Positions 8,665-17,509 of a stretch of DNA of 64,000 nt are shown here, piece after piece. Both the position numbers and the translations under genes were made by a program. Under the pieces are notes generated by a model. It searched no databases and was not told the DNA's origin. It saw nothing but the letters and a program-made list of their open reading frames with translations. The DNA is taken from assembly GCF_902833085.1 (NCBI RefSeq), contig NZ_CADFEB010000011.1, forward strand, positions 186,001-250,000. Reading direction: 5' to 3'. This stretch comes from Burkholderia ubonensis (GTDB lineage: Bacteria > Pseudomonadota > Gammaproteobacteria > Burkholderiales > Burkholderiaceae). Position 1 is the stretch's first letter. Every line of letters begins with the position of its first letter.

Positions 8665-9942
8665 TCAAGCCAGCAGCTTGCGCTCCGTCTTGCCGTACTT
8701 GATCGACTTCTCGTCCGGGATCATCAGGCCCGTGTGCTCGTCGCGGCCCTGCAGCAGGAAGCGCGCGTCCGGCTTGCCGATCTGCTCGGCCGCGAGCTTG
8801 CTGTCCGCGCCGATCTCGCCCTTCTTCATCCGGTTGACGATCACGCCGGCCGCGGTGTCCTTGAAGTCGCGCAGCATCCACGCGTCGCCGTCACTGTCGC
8901 CGAACACCAGCAGCGGACCGTAGCCCTTCTTCGATTCGAGCACGTTGCGGATGCCGACGGTCTTGCCCGGGCCATAGTTGAAGTGCCAGCCGTCCGGGTA
9001 GTGGCTGACGTACTTGCCGTCGCGCATGTCCAGACGCAGGCCGATCACGTTCTCCGGCGGCACGCCGTAGCCGTAGTTCGGGTGGCCGGCGAACACGCGC
9101 ACGACGTCGTCGAGCGATGCGGTGCTCACGTACACGTCGATGCCGTTCGCGCGCAGCGTATGCATCACCGCGCGGATCTCCTCGTGAATGCGGATGCCGT
9201 GGAAGTGCGTGTCGGCGACGACGCCCGCCTTGCCCGGCAGCGTCTTCGGGCTTTCATACTTCACCTTGCGCAGCGCGTCGCCGATGCCGTAGTTGTTCGA
9301 CGCTTGCGCCATCGCCTGCAGCTCGGCGGTCGTCATGTTCCGGTAGAAATAGATGATCCACTTGTAGCCGATTTCGAGCGGATGCGTGTCGCAGATCGCG
9401 TCGTACATGAAATACAGCTTCGCGCGGAAATCCTTGAACTGATCGGTCTCGCGAATCTCGTCGAGGCTCTTGCCGCCGCCGAAACCCTGGTAGTTCGCAT
9501 AGAGCCAGCGATAGTCGGCCTCGACGTCGGCGGCGAGGTCCTCCATCGTCACCGGCTTGCCGTCCACCGTCGTGTAGTCCTTCGCGAACGCGCCCTTCGG
9601 CACGTCCTTCCACATCACGTCGACGAATTCGTCCGGCGTCAGCTTGTACTGCAGATGGTTGATCTGGTACATCAGCAACGCCTCTTCGCAGTCGTTCATG
9701 ATGCATGTGTTGTCCCAGTCGAACACCGCGTACGGGCGACGCTTCGTGTCGTAGCGCTTGCTCCCGACGCCATGCTGGTCGAGCACCGCCTGCAGGCGCG
9801 CGGCATTGAACGGCGACCAGCGGCCCGGGTCCAGCGCGTCCGGTGAAGCGGCGTTCTTTGCGTCGGCCGTGCCGGCCTTGAGCATGAGCGACGTCGCGGC
9901 GGTGGCCGCGGCAAGGGTGTTGATGAACTTGCGGCGTTGCAT
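8665..9942 (-). CDS. exported HAD-superfamily phosphatase-like protein with a Tat-type signal
   Basis: Protein of 425 residues starting MQRRKFINTLAAATAA, a twin-arginine-type signal followed by an Ala-rich segment, so periplasmic export in folded form is likely. HAD motif I reads FDWDNTC near residue 75 (DxDxT form), a motif-II-like VYVSTAS follows, and motif IV reads GDSDGDAW near 347. These are consistent with a Mg2+-dependent phosphohydrolase of the phosphoserine-phosphatase-like group. The substrate is unknown. The gene stands alone, convergent with the slipin gene and separated from the next minus-strand gene by 286 bp. Confidence 0.82.
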   Translation of the reverse strand: MQRRKFINTLAAATAATSLMLKAGTADAKNAASPDALDPGRWSPFNAARLQAVLDQHGVGSKRYDTKRRPYAVFDWDNTCIMNDCEEALLMYQINHLQYKLTPDEFVDVMWKDVPKGAFAKDYTTVDGKPVTMEDLAADVEADYRWLYANYQGFGGGKSLDEIRETDQFKDFRAKLYFMYDAICDTHPLEIGYKWIIYFYRNMTTAELQAMAQASNNYGIGDALRKVKYESPKTLPGKAGVVADTHFHGIRIHEEIRAVMHTLRANGIDVYVSTASLDDVVRVFAGHPNYGYGVPPENVIGLRLDMRDGKYVSHYPDGWHFNYGPGKTVGIRNVLESKKGYGPLLVFGDSDGDAWMLRDFKDTAAGVIVNRMKKGEIGADSKLAAEQIGKPDARFLLQGRDEHTGLMIPDEKSIKYGKTERKLLA

Positions 9943-10228
9943 GGTCTCTCTCCGTGGAAGTGACGATTCGGATACGGTCGCGGCCCTGCTCGACGCGCGG
10001 CGCGCATTGCGGCGCACCGGCGGCTCATCGGCCCGGCGAAGCCGGGGCGGCTCCGAAATGGGGGCGAATGATCTGCCGAAAATATTGCGGCAATATGACA
10101 GCGTCTCGTCACGACGCGACGTCGAGTTGATCCGAAACGACACGTGCGCGCCACGATCCGGCGGCGCACATGAGTCAACACTCCGGCGCATTGAACATGG
10201 AAGCCGAAATTTCGACAGCCGGCGCCAA

Positions 10229-11326
10229 TCAGGAAGCGCACAAGCCGAAGCGCGGCAGCAGGTCGTGCAACACGAACAGCCGCTGGTATTGCACCGCGTC
10301 GTGGAAGCGTTTCCAGTCGGAAGTGAGGAAGTCCGGCGTGAATGCGAAAGTCTCTTTTTTATCGGCGTCGGGGTCCTGCGGGTCCTTGCCGAGGGCGAGC
10401 ATCTTCCACGACGTCGGGCCCTGGCTGGCGTAGGAGATCTGCGCTGCGCCAAACGAGAACGTTCCTTTCGCGATCGCGGCAATCCAGGTTTGGTGCCGCG
10501 CTTCGCCGTCGATCTCCTGAGTGCCGCGCAGCAAACTGTCGATCGCGGCGGCGTCAGCGGGTGGCAGCGCCACGTCCGCCAACTTCTCGTCGCCGGCGAC
10601 GTAGCGCCGCACCATATTGAAGGCGCCGCCCGCGGCGGCAAGGAAGTCGGTCGGGTTGTCGCGCTGCACCCTTTCGCCGTTCTTGCGCGTGAAGTGCCAT
10701 TGAATGAACGGGATGTCGGGAAACGTGGTGGCCGCCGCGTGCCCCACGGGCAGGAAGTCGGCGAGGAATTCCGCCAGCTTCTGCTTGAGGCCCGTCATCT
10801 CGGCATAGGCAGATGAACCGTTGTAGGCAGGATCGTTGTCGACACCGACATCCGCGAGGTCATTGAGATCACACAAGCCGCCGACGAATTGCTGGTGCGC
10901 CCAGGTATCGACGTAGGTATGCAGCGCCACGCCGAGCCGGTGCAGCGCAAACGGCAGGTCGCGGTGATGGACGCAGTCCGCAACCATCGCGCGCGCGATT
11001 TCGCTATCCGGCTTGCATATCAGCCGACGCTGAAAAGCCTCTTCGGGCGTGCAATCCAGCGGCGGCGCGGCATTGCCGGGCAGGAAGTGGAACGGCAGCC
11101 AGACCAGCCGGTTGTCCGCCGCTTCGGCGTTCTTCGTGATGTCCTGCATCTTGTGCGAGGACGTCACCCGCACGTAGCGCTCGCCGCTGTCGAACTGCAA
11201 CGGGCCGTCACAGGTTGCGTCGTCGACATACTGGGCGGCCTGGGCCACCGTGCTCGCCTGATCGTGCGGCATTCCGCCGAGCCGGGCGGCCACGTAGGTG
11301 ACGGCGTGATGGAAGTCGATTTGCAT
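10229..11326 (-). CDS. DUF6765-like protein, possible metal-dependent hydrolase
   Basis: Protein of 365 residues beginning MQIDFHHAVTYVAARL, with CGGAGG just upstream of the ATG. It matches my memory of the DUF6765 family. Histidine and aspartate motifs recall the zinc phospholipase C / P1-nuclease fold: DFHH near the N-terminus, YVDDAT, SSHKM, and ALHTYVDTWAHQ with an HxxxDxxxH pattern. No signal peptide is visible, so it appears cytoplasmic. It is divergent from the alpha/beta hydrolase operon over 143 bp. A role as a lipase or phosphodiesterase is only suggested by the residue pattern. Confidence 0.65.
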   Translation of the reverse strand: MQIDFHHAVTYVAARLGGMPHDQASTVAQAAQYVDDATCDGPLQFDSGERYVRVTSSHKMQDITKNAEAADNRLVWLPFHFLPGNAAPPLDCTPEEAFQRRLICKPDSEIARAMVADCVHHRDLPFALHRLGVALHTYVDTWAHQQFVGGLCDLNDLADVGVDNDPAYNGSSAYAEMTGLKQKLAEFLADFLPVGHAAATTFPDIPFIQWHFTRKNGERVQRDNPTDFLAAAGGAFNMVRRYVAGDEKLADVALPPADAAAIDSLLRGTQEIDGEARHQTWIAAIAKGTFSFGAAQISYASQGPTSWKMLALGKDPQDPDADKKETFAFTPDFLTSDWKRFHDAVQYQRLFVLHDLLPRFGLCAS

Positions 11327-11409
11327 GCAGTCCTCCGGGAAGGAGACGACAAGCACGAACGGATACGCCGGCACGGCCGCATGCGTGAATCGAGGCCTTA
11401 CACGGCGCG

Positions 11410-11444
11410 TTTGACATTGTCAAATATATGGACAATGCTGTCCA
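11410..11444. promoter_or_regulatory. pair of palindromes and likely promoter of the lipid operon
   Basis: Two perfect inverted repeats lie close together in the divergent gap: TTTGACATTGTCAAA (11410-11424) and TGGACAATGCTGTCCA (11429-11444). The first contains TTGACA, a consensus -35 box; a -10 would fall inside the second palindrome, with no strong match. Such placement would let a dimeric repressor block the promoter of the operon starting at 11470. The cognate regulator is not adjacent. Confidence 0.55.
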
Positions 11445-11469
11445 CATAAGAAGTAAGAAGGGGGCTCCC

Positions 11470-12489
11470 ATGCCGAGAGAAGAGGTTGTTGCGTTTCGCG
11501 CTGACGACGGCCATGGGTGCAACCTCGTTCACGTCCTCGGCGCCGGCCGGCCGACGAAGCCCCCCGTCCTCCTGGTTCACGGCGCCGGCGTTCGCGCCAA
11601 CATCTTTCGCCCACCTAACAACACGACTTTCGTCGATGCGCTGATCGACGAGGGCTACGACGTCTGGCTGGAAAACTGGCGGGCCAGCATCGATCTTCCG
11701 CCATGCGAGTGGACGCTGGACGACGCGGCCCTGTACGACCACCCGGCCGCGGTGCGCAAGGTCGTCGAGCTGACGGGCGCGCCCTCGATCAAGGCCGTGG
11801 TGCACTGCCAGGGCTCGACCAGTTTCATGTTGTCGGCGGTGGGCGGCCTCGTTCCGCAAGTCGACACCATCGTGTCCAACGCCGTGTCGCTGCATCCGCA
11901 GGTCTCGACGATCTCGCATCTCAAGGGGCGCTACGCGCTGCCCGTCGTCGGCGCGATGACCGACTACCTCGACCCTCGATGGGGCGAGCACGCCACGGGC
12001 GTCGTGCCGAACCTGCTCAAGGGCCTCGTGCTGCTCACGCACCACGAATGCGCAAACGGCGTCTGCCGCTTTACCAGCTTCACCTACGGCACCGGCTTCC
12101 CCGTGCTGTGGCGCCACGAAAACCTCAGCGACGCGGTGCACGACTGGATCCGGCAGGAATTCGCGCAGGTCCCGATCTCGTTCTTCCGGCAAATGACCCG
12201 ATGCCTGGACGCCGGCCACCTGGTGTCGAAGCTGCCCGGGCTGCAGGCCGACCCGACCGCGCAGCCGCCGAAGACGCAGGCGCGCTTCGCGTTCATCGCC
12301 GGCGAGCTCAACGACTGCTTCAAGTGGCAAAGCCAGCAGGCCACGTTCGACTGGTTCGAGCGGCACCGGCCGAACTATCACGAGCTTCACGTGCTGGGCG
12401 GCTACGGCCACCTCGACGTCTTCATTGGCAAGCACGCCGCGCGAGACGTATTTCCCGTCATGCTGGCGGCGCTGGCTGCGCGTCACTGA
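11470..12489 (+). CDS. alpha/beta hydrolase related to the hydrolase module of large GMC-oxidoreductase fusions
   Basis: Cytoplasmic alpha/beta hydrolase of 339 residues. Visible elements are VLLVHGAGVRAN (oxyanion region), VHCQGSTS with the nucleophile Ser near residue 113, and GGYGHLD near the C-terminus supplying the His. The phrases YDVWLENWRASIDLP and VSNAVSLHPQVS recall the C-terminal hydrolase module of long cholesterol-oxidase-like fusion proteins in actinobacteria and myxobacteria. Here it is a separate first gene of an operon. The start at 11470 is preferred because GAAGGGGG precedes it; an ATG at 11428 would lie inside the palindromes. A sterol ester or other bulky lipid substrate is inference. 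Confidence 0.82.
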   Translation: MPREEVVAFRADDGHGCNLVHVLGAGRPTKPPVLLVHGAGVRANIFRPPNNTTFVDALIDEGYDVWLENWRASIDLPPCEWTLDDAALYDHPAAVRKVVELTGAPSIKAVVHCQGSTSFMLSAVGGLVPQVDTIVSNAVSLHPQVSTISHLKGRYALPVVGAMTDYLDPRWGEHATGVVPNLLKGLVLLTHHECANGVCRFTSFTYGTGFPVLWRHENLSDAVHDWIRQEFAQVPISFFRQMTRCLDAGHLVSKLPGLQADPTAQPPKTQARFAFIAGELNDCFKWQSQQATFDWFERHRPNYHELHVLGGYGHLDVFIGKHAARDVFPVMLAALAARH

Positions 12490-12515
12490 CTCCCGGCAAA
12501 CCAAGGAGGCCGGAG

Positions 12516-13400
12516 ATGGCTATCCCGATGCGACAGACGCGGCTCGCGGGCCGCCATGCGCTGGTCGACGACATCCCGTTCCGGATGCCGGTCGCCTCCG
12601 ACACGTCGCCGGCGCTGATGGCGGTGTTCTCGATCGACCTCGACGCGGCGCGCCGCGTGATTCCGGGCAACGAGGTGCATCCGTTTCAGCTCTGGCGCCG
12701 CGGCTTGCTCGTCGTGACGGTGATCGACTATGTCGTCACCAACATCGGCCGCTACGTCGAGTATTCGATCGCCATCGCGTGCACGCACGGCCGGCGCCCT
12801 CCCCCGCGCCTGTTGCCGGGCCTGCTGATGAAGCCCTTCGGCACCGGCCAATACGTCGTGGACCTGCCCGTGTCGACCGATATTTCGGTGAAGGGCGGCC
12901 GCGGCATCTGGGGCATGCCCAAGCACCAGGCCAATCTCGACTTCGTGATCGGCGAGCGCTGGGTGAGCAGCCAGTACGACCTCGACGGCCAGATGATGAT
13001 GCGCGTCGACGTGTCGAAACCGAAATCGGCATGGCTGCCGGTCAGCACGGGCGCAGTCAATTACTGCTGCTTTCGCGGCATGCTCATGAAGTCCTACATC
13101 TATTTCAAGGGCAAGCTCGGCTTCTCGCTGTTCGCCCCCGGCTCGGCGCGCCTGTTCATCGGCGACCACCCGCGGATGGCCTGGCTGAAGACGCTGGATA
13201 TCGATCCGACGCCGGTCGCCGCCGGGTTTTTCCCGTCCACGGCGGGCGTGCTCGACGACTATTTCGAATGCTGGTTCGTGACCGAGGCCGAGCCGCCCGC
13301 GCAGCCGATGCCGGGCCTCGAGACCACCTACCCGCTCGACCAGTCGCAGCAATGGCTCGCGCCGCCGGCCCGCCCGGCCGACTGGGAGTCCGCGCCATGA
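12516..13400 (+). CDS. acetoacetate-decarboxylase-like protein
   Basis: Protein of 294 residues matching the acetoacetate decarboxylase fold (PF06314). The stretch GIWGMPKHQANLDF near residue 135 aligns with the region that carries the Schiff-base Lys in true decarboxylases, and one Lys is kept. Many family members do not decarboxylate acetoacetate and act on larger keto acids or have unknown roles. AAGGAGG lies upstream of the ATG, which follows the hydrolase stop by 26 bp. Its stop overlaps the next start as ATGA. In this operon it may act on a keto acid made from a lipid or sterol side chain. Confidence 0.75.
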   Translation: MAIPMRQTRLAGRHALVDDIPFRMPVASDTSPALMAVFSIDLDAARRVIPGNEVHPFQLWRRGLLVVTVIDYVVTNIGRYVEYSIAIACTHGRRPPPRLLPGLLMKPFGTGQYVVDLPVSTDISVKGGRGIWGMPKHQANLDFVIGERWVSSQYDLDGQMMMRVDVSKPKSAWLPVSTGAVNYCCFRGMLMKSYIYFKGKLGFSLFAPGSARLFIGDHPRMAWLKTLDIDPTPVAAGFFPSTAGVLDDYFECWFVTEAEPPAQPMPGLETTYPLDQSQQWLAPPARPADWESAP

Positions 13401-13885
13401 GCGGCCGCCTGCTGATCGCCAACCACGCGTTCCTGCTGCTGTGCGCGTCGATGTACCTGGGCACGGGCGCCTCGCTCGTGCTGTTCTCGTTTCCCGTCGC
13501 GCCGCAACTCACGACCGACAACTACTACCTGCAGTTCGTTCCCCAGGTCACGGCGGCCACCGCGTTCTTCACGGTCATGACGAAGCTGATGCTCGCCAGC
13601 GGCAGCGTGATGCTGCTGGCCGAATGGCGCCAGCCCACGCGCTGGGTGCCGATCGTGGTGCTGCTCGGCGTGCTCGTCGCCACGTTCGTCACGCTCACGT
13701 GGATTTTCCCGCTCAACGCCGAGCTGGCCGGCCACATCAAGGATGCGGCGCGACTGCGGCAGGTGCTGGACGACTGGATGCGGCTCAATCGGCTGCGCGT
13801 CGCGCTGTGGTGCATTCAGTGGTTGGCGCTGGCCTGGTATTTCGCCCGCTGGGCCAATCGCTCCCGCTATTCCGCGCTGAGGTGA
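13397..13885 (+). CDS. four-helix integral membrane protein, DUF1772-like
   Basis: Hydrophobic protein of 162 residues with four predicted membrane segments at about residues 5-30, 55-75, 82-105 and 138-158. A loop carries WMRLNRLRVALW just before the last helix. This resembles the DUF1772 / anthrone-oxygenase-like group, but the match is from memory and weak. It overlaps the upstream acetoacetate-decarboxylase-like gene by ATGA, so expression is coupled. Its function is unknown; the context suggests a membrane partner of the GMC oxidoreductase or a lipid handling step. Confidence 0.7.
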   Translation: MSGRLLIANHAFLLLCASMYLGTGASLVLFSFPVAPQLTTDNYYLQFVPQVTAATAFFTVMTKLMLASGSVMLLAEWRQPTRWVPIVVLLGVLVATFVTLTWIFPLNAELAGHIKDAARLRQVLDDWMRLNRLRVALWCIQWLALAWYFARWANRSRYSALR

Positions 13886-13887
13886 CG

Positions 13888-14268
13888 ATGGACGTCCTGA
13901 GCGTCGAGCGCCGAATGACGACCACGATCGCCGCCATCACCGTGCTGACCGGCGCGACCCAGGTGCTCGTACCCGGCTTGCTGGCGGCGCTCATCGCGGC
14001 CGCGCCGCTCGATGGGCTCGGAGCCCAGCTGTTTGCGACGGTGGGAATGTTCATGGTGCTGTTCGGGGGCAGCCTGCTGCATGCGCAGCGCGCCACGGGT
14101 GCGCTTTCCGTGGTGCTGCTGTGGGGCGCATGCCAGAAGCTGCTTGCGTCGGCGTTCGTGGCCTGGGGCGTGATGCACGGCGTATTCGTTTACGCGGCGC
14201 TGCTGGTGGCGGCCTTCGACGGCGCCAGCGGCCTGCTCTATCTCGACTTGCGACGCAGAGGAGGTTGA
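13888..14268 (+). CDS. small integral membrane protein of unknown function
   Basis: Protein of 126 residues, almost entirely hydrophobic, with about four membrane segments (residues ~12-36, 45-62, 70-88, 94-118). The ATG follows the previous stop by 2 bp, with GAGGTGAC upstream. It is part of the same operon as the GMC oxidoreductase. No family is recognised. Together with the preceding gene it provides a two-protein membrane component, which could anchor the oxidoreductase or pass electrons or lipids. That is inference. Confidence 0.68.
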   Translation: MDVLSVERRMTTTIAAITVLTGATQVLVPGLLAALIAAAPLDGLGAQLFATVGMFMVLFGGSLLHAQRATGALSVVLLWGACQKLLASAFVAWGVMHGVFVYAALLVAAFDGASGLLYLDLRRRGG

Positions 14269-14309
14269 CCGATGAAGCGCTCGCGCACGTTCGTTCGCGG
14301 AAGGGCGTC

Positions 14310-15842
14310 ATGAGCCCCGCGCATCGTCCCCCGATCGCCGCCGACGACCCGATGGCCCGGCGCGCGCTGGTGCTGGCGGGCGGCGGCATGCGCGTGGCCT
14401 ATCAGGCCGGCGCGATCAAGGCATTGTTCGACGAAGGCTTGCGCTTCAGTCACGCCGACGGCGCGTCGGGCGGCACGATCAATCTGTCCGCACTGCTGTC
14501 CGGCGTGCTGCCGGACGAACTCTGCGCGCGCTGGCGCGCGCTGCCCGTCAAGGCGTTCGCCGCGCTGAGGCCCGTGACCGAATATCTGCACGTGGCCGAC
14601 ATGAGCGCGCTGGGCAGTGCGTCGGGTCTGACGGAGCACGTGTATCCGGCGCTCGGGATCGCCGTCGATCGCATCCGCGCGGCCATCGGCATCGACGGCT
14701 CGTTCAGCGTCTGCTGCTTCGACGACAAGACCGTGGTGCCGATCCCCCACCCGAACCTCGATCTGCAGCGTCTGGTCGCGGCCGCGTCGCTGCCCATCTT
14801 CATGCCGGCCGTGATGGCCGACGGCAAGACCTGGACCGACGCGGTGTGGATCAAGGACGCCAACCTGATGAGCTGCGTCGAGCGCGGCGCGCGCGAACTG
14901 TGGCTCGTCTGGTGCATCGGCGACACGCCCGCCTACCACAACGGCGCGTTCAACCAGTACGTGCACATGATCGAAATGAGCGCGGTGGGCGCGCTGAACG
15001 GGGAGCTGGCCATGATTGCCGACATCAATCGACGCATCGCGCGTGGCGAGACCGTGTTCGGTCACGACCAGCCGATCGTCCTTCACGTGATCAAGCCGGA
15101 GGTGCCGCTGCCGCTCGATCCGGATTTCTACCGCGGCCGGATCGATGCCGCGACGCTGATCGACATGGGCTACCGCGACGCGCGGCGCACGCTGCGCACG
15201 GGTACGTCGGCGCCGCTGGACTCGACGGCATCCGCGATGCGCGAGCCGGGCGTGGGCCTCGGCTTCCGCGAGACGATGGCGGGCGGCTTTTGCCTCGGCG
15301 CGACGGACCCGCAAGCCGGCGAACGCGACGGCAGTGCGTTCGTGTTGACCCTGCACGCGACGATCCACATCGAGGATGTCGCGGCCTTCATCGACGATCC
15401 CCGGCACGTGGGCGGCCTGACGGGCCACATCGACTTCGCGCCGCTGGGCGCCGCGATGCCTTCGGAGTCCGGTGTTTTCGGCCTGTTTACACCGAGCGGC
15501 GATCCGCGGCTGACCTATATGGTCTACGAGATCGGCTTTCGCCATGAAGGCCGCTCATACTACCTCGCGGGCAAGAAGCATGTGCGCATCGGCAGCCCGT
15601 TCAGGATGTGGAGCGAGACGACGACGCTCTATACGACGCTGCACGAGGGCTGCGACGCGAGCGGCAAGGTGGTCGGCGCCGGCGTGCTGCATCTCGGCGT
15701 GCCCGAGCTCGTGCGGCTGATGGGCACGGTGCATGCGACGAACGCCCGGACGTCGGGGCGGGCGGCGAACGCCGTCTGGCGGTTCTTCAGGTTTTTCGCA
15801 TCGGAACTGTGGCGCACCTATGTCAGGAGATCGCCGTCATGA
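14310..15842 (+). CDS. patatin-like protein with an extra C-terminal domain shared with GMC-oxidoreductase fusions
   Basis: Two-domain protein of 510 residues. The N-terminal patatin domain has the glycine-rich LVLAGGGMRVAYQAG (oxyanion hole), the nucleophile elbow GASGG near residue 52 and WIKDANL near 183, where Asp-Ala replaces the common Asp-Gly of the dyad. The C-terminal ~200 residues (from about 310) contain GGLTGHIDF, GVFGLFTPS and MWSETTTLYTTLHEG. These recall the middle domain of long cholesterol-oxidase-like fusions. The ATG at 14310 is chosen for its position just before the glycine loop; the ribosome site AGGG is modest. The stop overlaps the GMC gene start as ATGA. Confidence 0.78.
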   Translation: MSPAHRPPIAADDPMARRALVLAGGGMRVAYQAGAIKALFDEGLRFSHADGASGGTINLSALLSGVLPDELCARWRALPVKAFAALRPVTEYLHVADMSALGSASGLTEHVYPALGIAVDRIRAAIGIDGSFSVCCFDDKTVVPIPHPNLDLQRLVAAASLPIFMPAVMADGKTWTDAVWIKDANLMSCVERGARELWLVWCIGDTPAYHNGAFNQYVHMIEMSAVGALNGELAMIADINRRIARGETVFGHDQPIVLHVIKPEVPLPLDPDFYRGRIDAATLIDMGYRDARRTLRTGTSAPLDSTASAMREPGVGLGFRETMAGGFCLGATDPQAGERDGSAFVLTLHATIHIEDVAAFIDDPRHVGGLTGHIDFAPLGAAMPSESGVFGLFTPSGDPRLTYMVYEIGFRHEGRSYYLAGKKHVRIGSPFRMWSETTTLYTTLHEGCDASGKVVGAGVLHLGVPELVRLMGTVHATNARTSGRAANAVWRFFRFFASELWRTYVRRSPS

Positions 15843-17440
15843 GCGCGATGGAATACGACGTCATCGTCATCGGGAGCGGCTTCGGCGCGGCGGTGGCGGC
15901 TTGCCGTCTCGCGGAGGCGGGACGCAGCGTGCTGGTGCTGGAGCGCGGTCACCGCTGGACGCCCGCTACGTATCCGCGAGACGAGTCCGACCCGTGGCTC
16001 TGGAACCAGTTGCACCCGCAACGATTCAACGGCTGGGCCGACCTGCGCGTTTTTGCCAATATGTCAGTGGTCGCGGCCGCGGGCGTGGGCGGCGGCTCGC
16101 TGATTTACGCGAACGTCTCGGTCGAGGCCAAACCCGACGCGTTCGACCGCGGCTGGCCGCCGGAGATCACCTACGACGCGCTCAAGCCTTACTACGAGCG
16201 CGTGGGCTGGATGCTGTCGGTCCAGGAGGTGCCCGACAACCAGATCAGCGAACGCACCCGCCTGCTGCGCGATGCCGCCGACGCCTGCGGCTGGGGCGAT
16301 CGCTTTCGCAAGCTGCCGCTCGCGGTGTCCTTCTGCCCGACTTACGATCCGTCCTTGCCCGATGCGCGCGACGACCGGCATTCGGTCAGGTACGTCAACG
16401 TCCACGGCGTCACGCAAGGCACGTGCGTGCACTGCGGCAATTGCGACATCGGATGCCAGGTGTCCGCGAAGAATACGCTCGACCTCAACTACCTGGCCGT
16501 GGCCGAGCGCCACGGCGCAAGAATCCTGCCGCTGCACGTGGTGCAAAAACTCGAGCCGCTCGACCAGGGATGGCGCGTGCATTTCAACGTCATCGATCCC
16601 GCCGCCGGCAGTTGCGCCCCCGGAACCGCCACGGCGGCCAAGGTGATCGTCGGCGCCGGCTCGATCGGCAGCACCGAATTGCTGCTCCGCTGCCGCGACG
16701 AACATCGCACGCTGCCGAATCTGTCGCCTCGGCTTGGCTGGGGCTGGGCCTTCAACGGCGACTTCGTCACCCCCACCTTCTACGGCCGCCGCAAGATCTC
16801 GCCGTCGCACGGCGTCACCATTTCCGCCGCGATCGACCTGCTCGACCGGAGCGCCGCCAATGGTCAGGCGCTGTTCGTGGAGGACGGCGGCGTGCCCGAT
16901 CTCGCGCACGATTTCGTGCGCAGTCGCCTGCGGCGTTCGCATGGCCGGGTCATGCGAACGTTCTGGCGGGCCTTTGCGCGCCATTTCGATTGCGACGACC
17001 CGGTCGACAACATGATGCCGTGGTTCGGCCAGGCGGTCGATCCGGGGGACGGACGCATGCGTCTCGGTCGCAGCTGGCTTGCCCCATGGCGCCGCGAGCT
17101 GCGGCTCGACTGGTCGTATGCGCGATCAAAGCCCGTCGTGGACGCGATGGTCGACGTGCACCGGCGCCTGTCGGCCGCCACCGGCGGCGAACCGTTCGTC
17201 CCGCCGACGTGGAGCGCTTTCCACAAGCTGATCACGCCGCATCCGCTCGGTGGCTGCAACATGGGGCTGACGCACGCGGACGGCGTGGTGAACGCGGACG
17301 GAAAAGTATTCGGTTACGACGGGCTGTACGTGATGGACGGTGCAACGATCCCGCGTGCGCTGGGACTGAATCCTTCGCGCACGATCGCCGCGCTGGCCGA
17401 GCGCAATGTCGCCCGGTTGCTCGCCGCGGGCAAAGCTTGA
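15839..17440 (+). CDS. GMC-family oxidoreductase, cholesterol-oxidase type
   Basis: FAD-dependent alcohol oxidoreductase of 533 residues. The N-terminal Rossmann motif VIVIGSGFGAAVAA spans residues ~8-21, and GVGGGSLIYANV is the flavin-contacting loop typical of cholesterol-oxidase-like proteins. HPLGGCNMG near residue 467 holds a likely catalytic His, and the C-terminal FAD motif is YVMDGATIPRALG. A cysteine cluster GTCVHCGNCDIGC near 198 has CxxCxxCxxxC spacing like a 4Fe-4S ferredoxin; I recall it in this subfamily. No signal peptide is seen. It is coupled to the patatin gene by ATGA overlap. A hydroxylated lipid or sterol is the likely substrate class. Confidence 0.85.
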   Translation: MSAMEYDVIVIGSGFGAAVAACRLAEAGRSVLVLERGHRWTPATYPRDESDPWLWNQLHPQRFNGWADLRVFANMSVVAAAGVGGGSLIYANVSVEAKPDAFDRGWPPEITYDALKPYYERVGWMLSVQEVPDNQISERTRLLRDAADACGWGDRFRKLPLAVSFCPTYDPSLPDARDDRHSVRYVNVHGVTQGTCVHCGNCDIGCQVSAKNTLDLNYLAVAERHGARILPLHVVQKLEPLDQGWRVHFNVIDPAAGSCAPGTATAAKVIVGAGSIGSTELLLRCRDEHRTLPNLSPRLGWGWAFNGDFVTPTFYGRRKISPSHGVTISAAIDLLDRSAANGQALFVEDGGVPDLAHDFVRSRLRRSHGRVMRTFWRAFARHFDCDDPVDNMMPWFGQAVDPGDGRMRLGRSWLAPWRRELRLDWSYARSKPVVDAMVDVHRRLSAATGGEPFVPPTWSAFHKLITPHPLGGCNMGLTHADGVVNADGKVFGYDGLYVMDGATIPRALGLNPSRTIAALAERNVARLLAAGKA

Positions 17441-17509
17441 TTTGACGAACACATCCGGCGACGACATTTTTAGTATGCTCAATCAGGTGAGCAACTCGTC
17501 GGATCAAAC

